64,000 bases of DNA, taken from contig NZ_CP076134.1 of NCBI RefSeq assembly GCF_018736085.1, positions 4,908,501 through 4,972,500 of the forward strand, read 5' to 3'. Position numbers and translations under genes: made by a program. Of this stretch, positions 47,770-55,944 are shown in pieces. Origin of the DNA: Bradyrhizobium sediminis. Its GTDB lineage: Bacteria; Pseudomonadota; Alphaproteobacteria; Rhizobiales; Xanthobacteraceae. How positions within the stretch are numbered: position 1 is the first letter of the stretch; each line of letters begins with the position of its first letter. A model generated the notes under the pieces. That model ran no database searches. It saw only the letters and a program-made list of their open reading frames with translations, and was not told the DNA's origin.

Positions 47770-47989
47770 ATGATTTCTGCTTGCTGGTCTTGTCTCGCAC
47801 TCGTCCCCGAGAATCGTCAGAACGCCTTAGGCAGCCGACAAACAAAGGGGCTGTGCGTTCTGGAACTGCGACGGTCCGGCACAGGGTGCGCTCGAAACCG
47901 CTCACGACATCTGCTAAAATTCAAGAACCGCAATCGACGCCAGAACAGGTGCATGAAAATTGCGGACCTCATGGGATAGAAATCGAGAA

Positions 47990-48607
47990 ATGGCTGGCTG
48001 CAATGACTGCTACGACCCAAAAGACCTAACCCACACCACCACAACTTACCGCCGCGCGCTCTGGATCGTTGTGATTCTAAACGCTGGTTACGGCATCGCC
48101 CAAATGTTTGGCGGTTTTCTCGCCGGCTCTCAGGCGCTCAAGGCGGATGCTCTCGATTTTCTCGGTGACGGATCAATTACGCTCCTGGGCTTGCTTGCCC
48201 TATCGTGGGGCGCGGTCTGGCGCGCCCGAGCCGCGCTTGCACAAGGTGTTTTCCTCGCCGCGCTGGGCGTTGGCGTGTTGGCCGCAGCGGCTTACCGCAT
48301 GTTCGTGTTGAACTCCCCCGAGCCGTTCCTGATGTCCGGCTTCGGACTAGCTGCCCTTGCCGTAAACGTCGCCGCCGCATGGGTACTCAGCAAACACAGG
48401 GAAGGGGACGCCAATGTCCGCGCGGTCTGGCTGTTTAGCCGCAATGACGCCATTGGCAACTTTGCCGTCATTGTCGCAGCCGGTCTGGTGTGGCTCACCG
48501 CCACGCCCTGGCCCGATCTCGCAGTGGCGGCCGTGATCGCGGGACTATTTTTGCATTCGTCCTTCGACATCATTCGGGACTCGCTGCGAGAGATGATCCG
48601 CACATAG
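47990..48607 (+). CDS. CDF-like cation transporter
   Basis: 205-aa membrane protein with five or six helices, related to cation diffusion facilitators. It opens MAGCNDCYDPKD, with two Cys in place of the usual His-rich tail. Acidic residues in membrane segments, ALKADALDFLGDGS and WLFSRNDAIGNFAV, take the place of the HxxxD metal site of CDF proteins. It lacks the cytoplasmic C-terminal domain. It may export a divalent metal such as zinc or cobalt. The start at 47990 has GAGAA before it. It lies between 22-bp direct repeats, which suggests recent acquisition. Confidence 0.78.
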   Translation: MAGCNDCYDPKDLTHTTTTYRRALWIVVILNAGYGIAQMFGGFLAGSQALKADALDFLGDGSITLLGLLALSWGAVWRARAALAQGVFLAALGVGVLAAAAYRMFVLNSPEPFLMSGFGLAALAVNVAAAWVLSKHREGDANVRAVWLFSRNDAIGNFAVIVAAGLVWLTATPWPDLAVAAVIAGLFLHSSFDIIRDSLREMIRT

Positions 48608-48653
48608 CCCCCTGCTCCCGCAGAGTGAGGTGGAGCGCTGTGGAGCTCCGCTG

Positions 48654-48679
48654 GGAACGGCCAGAGATCGAGGTTCGTT
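48654..48679 (+). promoter_or_regulatory. EcfG-type promoter motif facing the phyR 3' end
   Basis: GGAAC (48654-48658), 17 bases, CGTT (48676-48679). No plus-strand protein gene follows; a transcript would run about 140 nt to the hairpin at 48799-48820 or into phyR antisense. Either an orphan site or the promoter of a small RNA. Confidence 0.45.
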
Positions 48680-48789
48680 GGAGTCCGGTGCGGCGTGACG
48701 GCGTCTTACGTGGGCGGGGTGATGCCAGCCGCGCCCTGCATTCTTGTCTGGAAACGCAAAGTTGGCTGCCTGCCCCGCTTGCCAGCGGC

Positions 48790-48822
48790 AAAAAAGAGCG
48801 GCGCGCCGTCGAGCGCGCCGAT
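48790..48822 (-). terminator. Terminator after phyR
   Basis: Minus-strand stem CGGCGCGC / GCGCGCCG (48799-48820) with a six-base loop, followed by CTCTTTTTT. It begins about 10 bp after the phyR stop. On the plus strand a weaker T-tract (ATTTCTTT) follows, so it may be bidirectional. Confidence 0.78.
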
Positions 48823-48832
48823 TTCTTTCCTC

Positions 48833-49633
48833 TCACGCCACCCTCGGCGTCCTGTTGCGCGAGTTGCGCTGGAAGAACAGTGCCTGGCTGGCGACGGCGG
48901 AGACCATCGCGGGCTGGAACGGTTTCGAGATCAGGAACGCGGGCTCGGGGCGTTCGCCGGTCAGGAAGCGCTCGGGATAGGCGGTGATAAACACCACCGG
49001 GACCTCGAAGGTCCGCAGCAGCTCGTTGACGGCGTCGAGGCCGGATGAGCCGTCGGCCAACTGAATGTCGGCCAGGATCAGGCCGGGCTTCTGGTTCCTG
49101 GCAAGCGCCACGGCGTCGCTGTGAGTGCGGGCGACGCCGATCACATGGTGGCCGAGATTCCTGACCAGGCTTTCGAGGTCCATCGCGATGAAGGTCTCGT
49201 CCTCGATGATCAGCACATCGGTCGCGATCTCGGCCGCCATTTCACGGCCGGCGTCGTCCGCCAGCCTGCGGGTCTCGCCGACGTCGGCACCGAGAATGAA
49301 GGCCACCTCCTCCTCGGAGAAACCTTCCAGCGACAACAGCAGGAAGGCCTGGCGCGGCAACGGGGTGATGTTGGAAAGGCGGCGCTCCGACGGCAGCGGC
49401 AGGGCCGTCACGTCGGGATCCTCGTTGAGCGAGACCGAATTCCAGATTTTCGTGAACAACTGGAACAGCCCGGCGCGCGGCCCGTGCCGCTCGTCGAGCA
49501 GGGACGGATCCTGCAGCAGCGCCTCCAGCATGGCCCCGACATAGGCGTCGCCGGAGGCCTGATTTCCCGTCAGCGCACGGGCATAGCGCCGCAATAGCGG
49601 CAGATGTTCCGCAACGAGCTGTGATCGCGACAT
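48833..49633 (-). CDS. phyR: General stress response regulator PhyR
   Basis: 266-aa response regulator. The N-terminal sigma-like domain (about 1-130; LPLLRRYARALTGNQASGDAYV, LPRQAFLLLSLEGFSEEEVAFILG) mimics EcfG. The C-terminal receiver (about 135-255) has VLIIEDETFIAMDLE and the phosphoacceptor Asp in ILADIQLADGSSG, then ITAYPE and KPF. When phosphorylated it captures NepR and frees EcfG. The start at 49633 (MSRSQLVAEHLP) is the family start. It diverges from nepR-ecfG; the sensor kinase lies beyond ecfG. Confidence 0.96.
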   Translation of the reverse strand: MSRSQLVAEHLPLLRRYARALTGNQASGDAYVGAMLEALLQDPSLLDERHGPRAGLFQLFTKIWNSVSLNEDPDVTALPLPSERRLSNITPLPRQAFLLLSLEGFSEEEVAFILGADVGETRRLADDAGREMAAEIATDVLIIEDETFIAMDLESLVRNLGHHVIGVARTHSDAVALARNQKPGLILADIQLADGSSGLDAVNELLRTFEVPVVFITAYPERFLTGERPEPAFLISKPFQPAMVSAVASQALFFQRNSRNRTPRVA

Positions 49634-49715
49634 CCCCACTCCGTCCTGTCTCGAGGTCAAACTTTTAGGTCAGGCATCCTGTCGGGGTGACCCGGTTTCC
49701 CCAGTTGCGCGGGAC

Positions 49716-49740
49716 TACGCCCGAGCCCGAGAAAAGTTCC
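49716..49740 (-). promoter_or_regulatory. Possible EcfG-type promoter of phyR
   Basis: Minus-strand GGAAC (49740-49736), 16 bases, CGTA (49719-49716). Three of four -10 bases fit CGTT. It reads toward phyR with a leader of about 75 nt, consistent with autoregulation. A GGAAC at 49751-49755 faces nepR, but no CGTT stands at the right distance. Confidence 0.4.
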
Positions 49741-49867
49741 CGCGTCTGCTGGAACTTTCCGGCGGATTTCGAATTAGCCTTCCTAGAAGTTGCGGCAAGG
49801 ACTTCAATCCAATGAATAATTAACGAGATTACACGGACTTAGCTCTCGGGGAAGCGTGGAACAGGTC

Positions 49868-50113
49868 ATGAAAGATGTGAAGTCACAAGCCAGCAAGACG
49901 GCCGCTCCTGGCAAGCCGGGCCGCCTCAACGCCGAGATTCAGTCACGAATCGGGCATCAACTTCGGGCGATGTATGACGACGTGGTGCGGCAGGGCGTGC
50001 CGGACCGCTTCGCAGAACTGATCCGCAAGCTTGATGTTCCCTCTTCCGATCCCCAACTGGGACCTACGGGCGCTCCGGCAGCTCCGGCAATCAAGAATGA
50101 CGGGAGGGACTGA
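49868..50113 (+). CDS. nepR: Anti-sigma factor NepR
   Basis: 81-aa anti-sigma factor that holds EcfG inactive until PhyR-P binds it. The conserved two-helix core LNAEIQSRIGHQLRAMYDDVVRQGVPDRFAELIRKLD (about 22-58) is diagnostic; the ends are disordered. ATG 49868 gives the usual MKD start; a GTG at 49856 behind CGGGGAAGC is an alternative. Its stop overlaps the ecfG start (TGATG), so the two are coupled. Confidence 0.92.
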   Translation: MKDVKSQASKTAAPGKPGRLNAEIQSRIGHQLRAMYDDVVRQGVPDRFAELIRKLDVPSSDPQLGPTGAPAAPAIKNDGRD

Positions 50114-50661
50114 TGCCTCTCACAGATTCGCTCCGCGACGACATCCTGGCGTCGGTTCCGAGCTTGCGCGCATTCGCGATCTCGCTCAGCGGCAACGGCG
50201 ACCGCGCCGATGACCTGGTGCAGGAGACGCTGCTGCGCGCACTCGCCAATATCGACTCGTTCCAGCCCGGCTCCAACCTGCCGGCGTGGCTGTTCACGAT
50301 CCTGCGCAACCTGTTCCGCTCCGACTACCGCAAGCGGCGGCGCGAGGTGGAGGATGCCGAGGGCAATTACGCCAAGACGCTGAAGACCCAGCCGGCACAA
50401 GGCGCGCATCTGGAATTCGAGGAATTCCGTGCCGCCCTCGACAAGCTGCCGCAGGACCAGCGCGAAGCGCTGATCCTGGTTGGCGCCTCCGGCTTCTCCT
50501 ATGAGGACGCCGCCGCAATCTGCGGCTGCGCGGTCGGCACCATCAAGAGCCGCGTCAATCGCGCGCGGACGAAGCTCTCCGCCCTGCTCTATGTCGACGG
50601 CGCCGACGACTTCGGCCCCGATGAAACGGTCCGCGCCGTGATCGGCGGCGGCGGCGGGTAG
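50113..50661 (+). CDS. ecfG: ECF sigma factor EcfG (general stress)
   Basis: 182-aa sigma factor with region 2 (LSGNGDRADDLVQETLLRALANIDSFQPGSNLPAWLFTILRNLFRSDYRKRRRE) and region 4 (LDKLPQDQREALILVGASGFSYEDAAAICGCAVGTIKSRVNRARTKL). It belongs to the ECF15 group by sequence and by its place beside nepR and phyR. It directs RNA polymerase to GGAAC-N16-18-CGTT promoters during stress and starvation. Confidence 0.95.
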   Translation: MPLTDSLRDDILASVPSLRAFAISLSGNGDRADDLVQETLLRALANIDSFQPGSNLPAWLFTILRNLFRSDYRKRRREVEDAEGNYAKTLKTQPAQGAHLEFEEFRAALDKLPQDQREALILVGASGFSYEDAAAICGCAVGTIKSRVNRARTKLSALLYVDGADDFGPDETVRAVIGGGGG

Positions 50662-50670
50662 CTCGATATT

Positions 50671-50787
50671 CCCGTCATTGGAGGAGCAAAGCGACGAAGC
50701 AATCCATTGTTTGCGAAGATGGATTGCTTCGCGGAGCCTGTCATCGGGCGCGCATTCGTGCGACCCGTTGGCTTGGCCGGGACGGCG
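50671..50787. repeat. Interspersed repeat, ATTGCTTCG type
   Basis: CCGTCATTGGAGGAGCAAAG ... AAGCAATCCATTG ... ATGGATTGCTTCGCGGAG ... GGTCGCACG-type end; inverted AAGCAATCCAT / ATGGATTGCTT inside. Related to 11604-11755. It lies between ecfG and the convergent sensor kinase. Confidence 0.6.
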
Positions 50788-50813
50788 GCTGATGTGTGAC
50801 GCAATAACGAAAC

Positions 50814-52472
50814 CTACCGCACCGGCCTCACCGGTGCCGAGAATTGTTCGCTGCGGTCGCGCTCGGTCATGTCGACGACGGTCTCCATCGGGGCGGTGAG
50901 TTCGTAGACGTAGCTGACGTCCGTGAAATACCGCTTCGCGGCGCCGCCGAGCGCTTCCGGCGCGACGCGGTCGAGCAGGATGAGGCCGAAATCGGAGTCC
51001 TCGCGGCGGGTCGCGGCGCTGGTGTTGAACTCTTCCCAGCGGAAATGAAATGTCGTGTCGGGTTCATCCCCGGTCACTTGCCAATGCGCCGTGATGTGCG
51101 GGTGCTTGCCGACCAGCGACAGTCCCTCGTCGGAATGCGACGCCAGTTCGAAGAACAGCAGCGACAGGCTCTGCGCGGCCCGCGCGCTCACCGCAATATC
51201 GGGACCCGAGACCGCGATGCGCTCGGCGTGGGGAATCGCGCGCGCCTCGAACAGCCCCTTCAGCTTGACGCCCTGCCACTGGCTTTCGCTCAACAACGTC
51301 ACCACGTTCGACATCGCATGGATGCGGCCGATCAGGAGATCGCGGGCGACGTCGATGTCGGCGCCGTGGCGCAGCGTGCGGGTCACGATCGACTGGATCA
51401 CCGCCAGGATGTTCTTGACGCGGTGATTGAGCTCGTCGATCACGGCGGTGAGCCGCCGTTCGAAGCCGATACGCACCTGGATTTCGCGGCTGAGCCGCAA
51501 ATTGTTGTAGGCGACGTAGCCGAACAGCCCGCAGACGATGCCGGTCAGCGCAAGCCCGATCGCCGCCACGATGGCGGCGGTCTGCCGGGCGCGCATCATC
51601 GCGTTGTTCTTGGCGTAATAGGCGAGCGACCAGTCGCGGTCGCCGAAGCTCACGGTGCGCACCATCGACGGCGGCGGCGCTTCCGGCGACACGATCCTGG
51701 AGCCGACGTGATCGCGATCGGTCGCGACCAGTTCCTGATCGGCGCTGTTGGGGTCCCTCAGCGCCACCGAGAACAGCGACAGATCGTCGTTCGCCAGCAT
51801 CAGCGGCGCCAGCTCGTAGGAAAAGGTCACGAAGCCCGCCGGCTGGGAGGCACTGTCAGGCAGCACCGGCGCGGCAAGCACGACGCCAACCGGTCCGTCG
51901 GAGCGCAACAGCGGCATCGGATCGGACGCCACCGGCTTGCCCGCCGTCATGGCGCGGGCGAACATCGGCCCGAGAACTGGATGGTGGCTGTAGGACCGGC
52001 CCGGAAAGGCCACCGTCGCCGCGTTGCGGGGTTCGACGTCCATCAGCACATCGACCGGCCTGTCGAGCGACTGCCGGTCCAGCGGCTTGTCGTCGAAATT
52101 CCGGATCGAGGGATTGGGAAACCTCTCGCTCGCCAGCTCCTTGCGCGCCGCCTCGAGTTCGCCCGGCTGCAGCCGCGCGATCCAGCTGGCGACCACGAAA
52201 TCGGTCTTGAAGGCGTAGATCGAGGCCCGCAGCGGCTGCAGCATATTGGCCTTGATCACGGAGGGCGCGCGGAACAGGCCGGAGGCGACGCGGGCGAGCA
52301 GTTCACGCTCGGTCAGGCGGTCCTGGACCAGGCTGGCATGAACGTCGATCGCGCGCGCCATCGCGATGCCGTCCACGGTCAGCTCCTGGTCGTGGACGCG
52401 ATAGGCCGCAAGCCCGGAAAGCAGAGCCCCGATCAATGCGATGAAGGCGATGATGAAACCGAGCCGAACCAC
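50814..52472 (-). CDS. HWE-type sensor histidine kinase of the stress locus, degenerate ATP site
   Basis: 552-aa membrane protein. TM1 (about 4-24), a periplasmic CHASE-type sensor (about 40-285), TM2 (about 298-322), then an HWE/HisKA_2 domain with His350 in DELNHRVKNILAVIQSIVTRTLRHG. The W-x-E feature is present in FRWEEFNT. The ATP lid is unusual: the N-box reads FELASHSDEG (441-450), where active relatives have HELATNA, so the magnesium-binding Asn is missing, and the Gly-rich box is reduced to DFGLILL. It should act on PhyR by context but may be weak or need a partner. It converges on ecfG. Confidence 0.85.
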   Translation of the reverse strand: MVRLGFIIAFIALIGALLSGLAAYRVHDQELTVDGIAMARAIDVHASLVQDRLTERELLARVASGLFRAPSVIKANMLQPLRASIYAFKTDFVVASWIARLQPGELEAARKELASERFPNPSIRNFDDKPLDRQSLDRPVDVLMDVEPRNAATVAFPGRSYSHHPVLGPMFARAMTAGKPVASDPMPLLRSDGPVGVVLAAPVLPDSASQPAGFVTFSYELAPLMLANDDLSLFSVALRDPNSADQELVATDRDHVGSRIVSPEAPPPSMVRTVSFGDRDWSLAYYAKNNAMMRARQTAAIVAAIGLALTGIVCGLFGYVAYNNLRLSREIQVRIGFERRLTAVIDELNHRVKNILAVIQSIVTRTLRHGADIDVARDLLIGRIHAMSNVVTLLSESQWQGVKLKGLFEARAIPHAERIAVSGPDIAVSARAAQSLSLLFFELASHSDEGLSLVGKHPHITAHWQVTGDEPDTTFHFRWEEFNTSAATRREDSDFGLILLDRVAPEALGGAAKRYFTDVSYVYELTAPMETVVDMTERDRSEQFSAPVRPVR

Positions 52473-52737
52473 TCGCTTACTCAGAAGAAGAGGCGTTGGC
52501 GATGAAACAGATCAAACATCTCGCGGCCGCCGGTACGGCGACGAACCGCAACAGAATGAGTACCAACCGTCGGGATAATGAAGCAGCGATCATCGGCGCG
52601 CAACTGCGGCTGGAGAGTAGCACTAACAAGTGCCTGCCATGGATTGTCGTTATGGCGAGGCCAGAGGAAGCTAACCGCAGCGAAGCGATTTGGTTCCGTC
52701 TTTGCCGCCGTTCACCTCGAGGCCAATCCCAATGGTG

Positions 52738-52839
52738 TCATTCCGGGGCGATGCGAAGCATCGAACCCGGAATCTCGGGATTCCCCGGTGCGCAATTGCG
52801 CACCTGAGGTCTGGTCCTCCGGACCATCCCGGAATGACG
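52738..52839. repeat. Interspersed palindrome, GTCATTCCGGGGCG type
   Basis: GTCATTCCGGGGCGATGCG ... CGAACCCGGAATC ... GGACCATCCCGGAATGACGG, with inner inverted GCGCAATTGCGC and GGTCCTCCGGACC. Same family as 16068 and 58469. The 422-bp gap 52473-52894 holds this and repeat-like fragments but no gene. Confidence 0.72.
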
Positions 52840-52894
52840 GTGTCTGGATTGTCTTGCGCTGCCTGCCGCCTGCCACAAGTATTAACGCGACCGT

Positions 52895-53557
52895 TCAGCC
52901 CGCCTTGACCTTGTCCTTCGCCTTTTCCCTGGCCTTGGCCGCCGGCTCGAGGCCGCCCTTGGCCTCGATGAAGCCGATGATGCGGTCGAGGCCTTCGCAC
53001 CTCTTCAGGTTGGTCATGACGAAGGGCCGCTCGCCGCGCATCCTCTTCGCATCGGTGCTCATCTTCTCCAGCGACGCGCCGACATGCGGGGCGAGGTCGA
53101 TCTTGTTGATCACCAGCAGGTCGGAGCGAGTGATGCCGGGCCCGCCCTTGGACGGGATCTTGTCGCCGGCGGCGACGTCGATGACGTAGATGGTGAGATC
53201 GGCGAGTTCCGGTGAGAAGGTGGCGGCGAGATTGTCGCCGCCGGATTCGATCAGCACCAGGTCGAGATCGGGAAATCTGGCGCGCATGTCGGCGACCGCG
53301 GCGAGGTTCATCGAGGCGTCCTCGCGGATTGCGGTATGCGGGCAGCCGCCGGTCTCGACGCCGGCGATGCGGTCCGGCGTCAGCGACCCCGAGCGCACCA
53401 GGAATTCCGCATCCCATTTGGTGTAGATGTCATTGGTGATCGCGGCGATGTCGTAGCGCTCGCGCATGGATTTGCAGAGCAGGTCCATCAGCGCGGTCTT
53501 GCCGGAGCCGACCGGGCCGCCGATGCCGATGCGAAGCGGGCCGTGAGATTTCGACAT
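52895..53557 (-). CDS. ureG: Urease accessory GTPase
   Basis: 220-aa GTPase that delivers nickel to urease with UreD, UreF and UreE. P-loop [15 protein letters not shown] (about 10-24), the metal-binding CPH motif in [30 protein letters not shown] and [11 protein letters not shown]. The start at 53557 ([11 protein letters not shown]) is standard; the Lys/Ala-rich C-terminal tail ([15 protein letters not shown]) is an extension. It is the last gene of the cluster, set apart by a palindromic repeat. Confidence 0.95.
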   Translation of the reverse strand: MSKSHGPLRIGIGGPVGSGKTALMDLLCKSMRERYDIAAITNDIYTKWDAEFLVRSGSLTPDRIAGVETGGCPHTAIREDASMNLAAVADMRARFPDLDLVLIESGGDNLAATFSPELADLTIYVIDVAAGDKIPSKGGPGITRSDLLVINKIDLAPHVGASLEKMSTDAKRMRGERPFVMTNLKRCEGLDRIIGFIEAKGGLEPAAKAREKAKDKVKAG

Positions 53558-53576
53558 GTCAGTTGCTCTTTCTCTG

Positions 53577-53701
53577 CCGTCGTCCCGGCGAACGCCGGGA
53601 CCCATAACCACCGGCGGTCGTATCGTTAGCGAGTTGTCTCACACCATTTTCCAATCGCAGTTGCACGGCGTATGGGTCCCGGCGTTCGCCGGGACGACGC
53701 G
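53577..53701. repeat. Interspersed palindrome, CGTCGTCCCGGCGAACGCCGGGA type
   Basis: Outer arms GTCGTCCCGGCGAACGCCGG and CCGGCGTTCGCCGGGACGAC are nearly perfect inverted copies about 80 bp apart; both continue with GGGACCCATA / TATGGGTCCC. A related arm starts at 5334 and a single arm lies at 21700-21724. It separates ureG from the upstream gene. Confidence 0.78.
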
Positions 53702-53725
53702 TTGAGGGATACGTTGCATTCCGGA

Positions 53726-54142
53726 TCACGGCGTCCAGGTCCAGCGAAAATTGTCTTCCCGGAAAGTCCTAGCGAGCTGCGGATCAGCCTTCTCGACGTC
53801 GCCGAGCGACTTGCCGCGCGCGTCGAAATAGGTGCGGTCGGCCTCGATCTCCAGCGTGCGCTTGCCGATCTCGCATTCGTAAGGCGCCGCGCGGCCGCCG
53901 CCGAGATATTTCCAGTGGTTGCCGTGGCGCGCGCCGCCGCACACGACGTCGCCGGGCTTGAGATTGTTCTTGCCGAGCTCGGCCTGGATTTCCGCCACCA
54001 GTTTCGGCGCGGTTGCGACCGCCTTCAAAACCTCGTCCAGACCGAGACTGCCGCCCGCCAATGCCGGCGCGGCCGCGAGCGTGACCAACCCCGCCAGCCC
54101 CCAGACGATCCGCGTAGCCCAACGCATGGCGAAAGCCCTCAT
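53726..54142 (-). CDS. Small secreted protein within urease cluster
   Basis: 138-aa protein with a signal peptide (about 1-29, ends AAPALAGG). The mature part reads [60 protein letters not shown], with two cysteines and a HGNHW segment. No family recognised with certainty. Its start overlaps the ureF stop (ATGA), so it is translated with ureF, and ureG follows. It may therefore serve urea or nickel metabolism in the periplasm, but this is only inference from position. Confidence 0.72.
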   Translation of the reverse strand: MRAFAMRWATRIVWGLAGLVTLAAAPALAGGSLGLDEVLKAVATAPKLVAEIQAELGKNNLKPGDVVCGGARHGNHWKYLGGGRAAPYECEIGKRTLEIEADRTYFDARGKSLGDVEKADPQLARTFREDNFRWTWTP

Positions 54143-54870
54143 GAGCGGAACAGCCTCGTATACTGCGTCTCGTGCCGCATCGAGGCGAGATCAGCGCGGA
54201 AACTCGCGCTGCCGAGATCGTCGAGCGCAGCGGCCATCACCCGTTTGGCGGTGGCGACGACGACCGGTTCGAGCTGCGCCAGCACGCGCTGGCTGTCGGT
54301 CTGCCCGAGCGGGATCAGCCGCGCGCCTGCGGAAATCCAGTTCGACGCCAGCGCGTGAAAGAACGCATGCAAGGTGGGGGCGAGCGGCATCGCATGCGCT
54401 GCGCTGACAAGGCCAACCGCGACGGGATAGACGATGGTAGCGCCGCAGGCCGCGATCACCTGACCGAGCCCCTCGCAAGGCCAGGCCGCACGCGCGATGT
54501 CGATGAAGGCGCGACCCTGCGCCGAGGTTTCGAGCTGGCGCTCGCGCGAGGGCACCAGGGCGGCGGCGAGCTCCGCGATGCCGCGCAGGGCCGCATCGTC
54601 GCCCAATGCGGTGGCGCGGTGGGCGTGGGCCAGCACCACGCCGTCGCAGAAACCGCTGCCGTCCGCCAGCATCGAGGCCAGCCAGTCCCGCAACGAGGCG
54701 GCATCGGTGATGTCGCCGGCTTCCACCGCCCATTCGATGCCGCTGGAATAGGAGAACGCGCCGACCGGAAAGGCCGGCGACAGCCAGGTCATCAGCCGGT
54801 ACAGCGCCGCGGCTTCGGCTTCCGTCATGCCGTCCCGGCCGGCGACCGGCGGCGGCTCATTTGTGGTCAT
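54139..54870 (-). CDS. ureF: Urease accessory protein UreF
   Basis: 243-aa helical protein joining UreD and UreG in nickel insertion. [30 protein letters not shown] (about 21-50) and [28 protein letters not shown] are diagnostic. The start at 54870 (MTTNEPPP) avoids an upstream stretch that reads the histidine codons of ureE in another frame. It overlaps ureE by 14 bp. Confidence 0.94.
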   Translation of the reverse strand: MTTNEPPPVAGRDGMTEAEAAALYRLMTWLSPAFPVGAFSYSSGIEWAVEAGDITDAASLRDWLASMLADGSGFCDGVVLAHAHRATALGDDAALRGIAELAAALVPSRERQLETSAQGRAFIDIARAAWPCEGLGQVIAACGATIVYPVAVGLVSAAHAMPLAPTLHAFFHALASNWISAGARLIPLGQTDSQRVLAQLEPVVVATAKRVMAAALDDLGSASFRADLASMRHETQYTRLFRS

Positions 54871-55450
54871 GAGCATGGGAATGACCGTGGTGATGGTCGT
54901 GGTCGCAGTGCTCGTCGTGGCGATGGTCATCATGGTGATGATGATCGTGTTCACCATGATGATGGTGGCCATGATCGTGCGATGAATGATCGTGGACCTC
55001 CGGCGCGTGGGCGTGGCCGGAATCCGCATAGGCGCCGCCTTCGGGATCGAACGGCGCCTCGATCTCGATCACCCGCGCGCCCAGCCCCTTCACCATCGCC
55101 TCGATGACGTGGTCCCTGCGGATGCGCAGGCCCTTGGGCATGATCTGGGTCGGCAGGTGGCGGTTGCCGAGATGCCAGGCGACCCGGACCAGATGGTGCG
55201 GATCGTTGCAGCGGATCTCGGCCAGCGGCTCGGGGGCGGCGACCACCTCGACCAGCCGGCCGTCCTCGAGCACCAGCGCGTCGCCGCCGCGTAGCGCAAC
55301 GGCGGTTTCGAGGTCGAGCAGGAATTCCAGTCCCCGCGTGCCAGTCATCGCCATCCGCCGCCGGTGCCGATCGTCAAAATCGAGCACCACGGTATCGGCC
55401 GGCGCTTCCGTCCAGCGATGCTGTCCCCGGACTTCGGTGGCGCGGATCAT
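54857..55450 (-). CDS. ureE: Urease nickel chaperone UreE with long His tail
   Basis: 197-aa nickel chaperone. N-terminal UreE domain (about 1-70), then the metal-binding domain with [23 protein letters not shown]. The C-terminal 52 residues hold 26 histidines plus many Asp/Glu and one Cys, a very long nickel-storing tail. The first ATG at 55450 is normal for the family. The tail-coding DNA is a run of CAT/CAC/GAC codons that spawns odd ORFs in other frames. Confidence 0.95.
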   Translation of the reverse strand: MIRATEVRGQHRWTEAPADTVVLDFDDRHRRRMAMTGTRGLEFLLDLETAVALRGGDALVLEDGRLVEVVAAPEPLAEIRCNDPHHLVRVAWHLGNRHLPTQIMPKGLRIRRDHVIEAMVKGLGARVIEIEAPFDPEGGAYADSGHAHAPEVHDHSSHDHGHHHHGEHDHHHHDDHRHDEHCDHDHHHGHSHAHDHK

Positions 55451-55482
55451 GGGACCATGCCTGGAGCACTTCCGGTGGCTTC

Positions 55483-55583
55483 ATCCTTCGAGACGGCGCT
55501 TGGCGCCTCCTCAGGATGAGGTTTCAGACCCTCATGGTGAGGAGCGCGGCAACGCCGCGCGTCTCGAACCACGAGGCCACCGA
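55483..55583. repeat. Interspersed repeat, CATCCTTCGAGACG type
   Basis: CATCCTTCGAGACGGCGC, CCTCAGGATGAGG and CCTCATGGTGAGGAGCGC-like blocks ending CGCGTCTCGAACCACGAGG. Non-coding element between ureE and the first ABM gene, of the type common between genes in Rhizobiales. Confidence 0.65.
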
Positions 55584-55619
55584 ATATACAGCCATGATTC
55601 CACCCAGGCGGAACGCGCA

Positions 55620-55919
55620 TCAGAACTTCTCGACCTTGCCGTCGCTGATGATCTCGATCACGGTCGGCGACACCTTGAGCGGCGCGGAATACTCCCGCCA
55701 CACCTTCATGTGCGGCGCCTTGCCATGGGCGTTGAGATCCTCGCGGGTTTCCCAGCGCTCGACCACCACGAACAGATTGGGGTCGTGGATGCTGGTGTGG
55801 TTTTCATAGGAGATGCAGCCCTTCTCCTTGCGGGTGGCGGCGATGCATTCCTTGGCGCCCTTGATGAAGGCATCCCGGCATTCCGGCTTCACCTGCGAAG
55901 TGGCGACGACGTAGATCAT
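55620..55919 (-). CDS. ABM-domain (antibiotic biosynthesis monooxygenase-like) protein
   Basis: 99-aa single-domain protein of the dimeric alpha/beta barrel ABM family: MIYVVATSQVKPECRDAFI, GCISYENHTSIHDPNLFVVVERWETREDLNAH, HMKVWREYSAPL. Family members include quinol monooxygenases and many proteins of unknown function. It is a paralogue of the next gene (same length, similar frame of motifs), 25 bp away. Both lie inside the urease cluster between ureC and ureE. The substrate is unknown. Confidence 0.85.
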   Translation of the reverse strand: MIYVVATSQVKPECRDAFIKGAKECIAATRKEKGCISYENHTSIHDPNLFVVVERWETREDLNAHGKAPHMKVWREYSAPLKVSPTVIEIISDGKVEKF

Positions 55920-55944
55920 CGATGGTTCTCCGGCTTCTTCCTGC

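Larger units (their letters stand above)
47744..48739. repeat. 22-bp direct repeats flanking the cation transporter
   Basis: GGTGATGCCAGCCGCGCCCTGC occurs identically at 47744-47765 and 48718-48739. The first copy is the loop and 3' arm of the hairpin at 47731; the second lacks the 5' arm. The roughly 950 bp between hold only the transporter gene and its flanks, so the copies probably mark the edges of an insertion or a local duplication. Confidence 0.7.

Noticed and set aside
49751..49775. GGAAC upstream of nepR as an EcfG promoter
   Set aside because: At spacings of 16-18 the downstream bases are AATT or ATTA, not CGTT.
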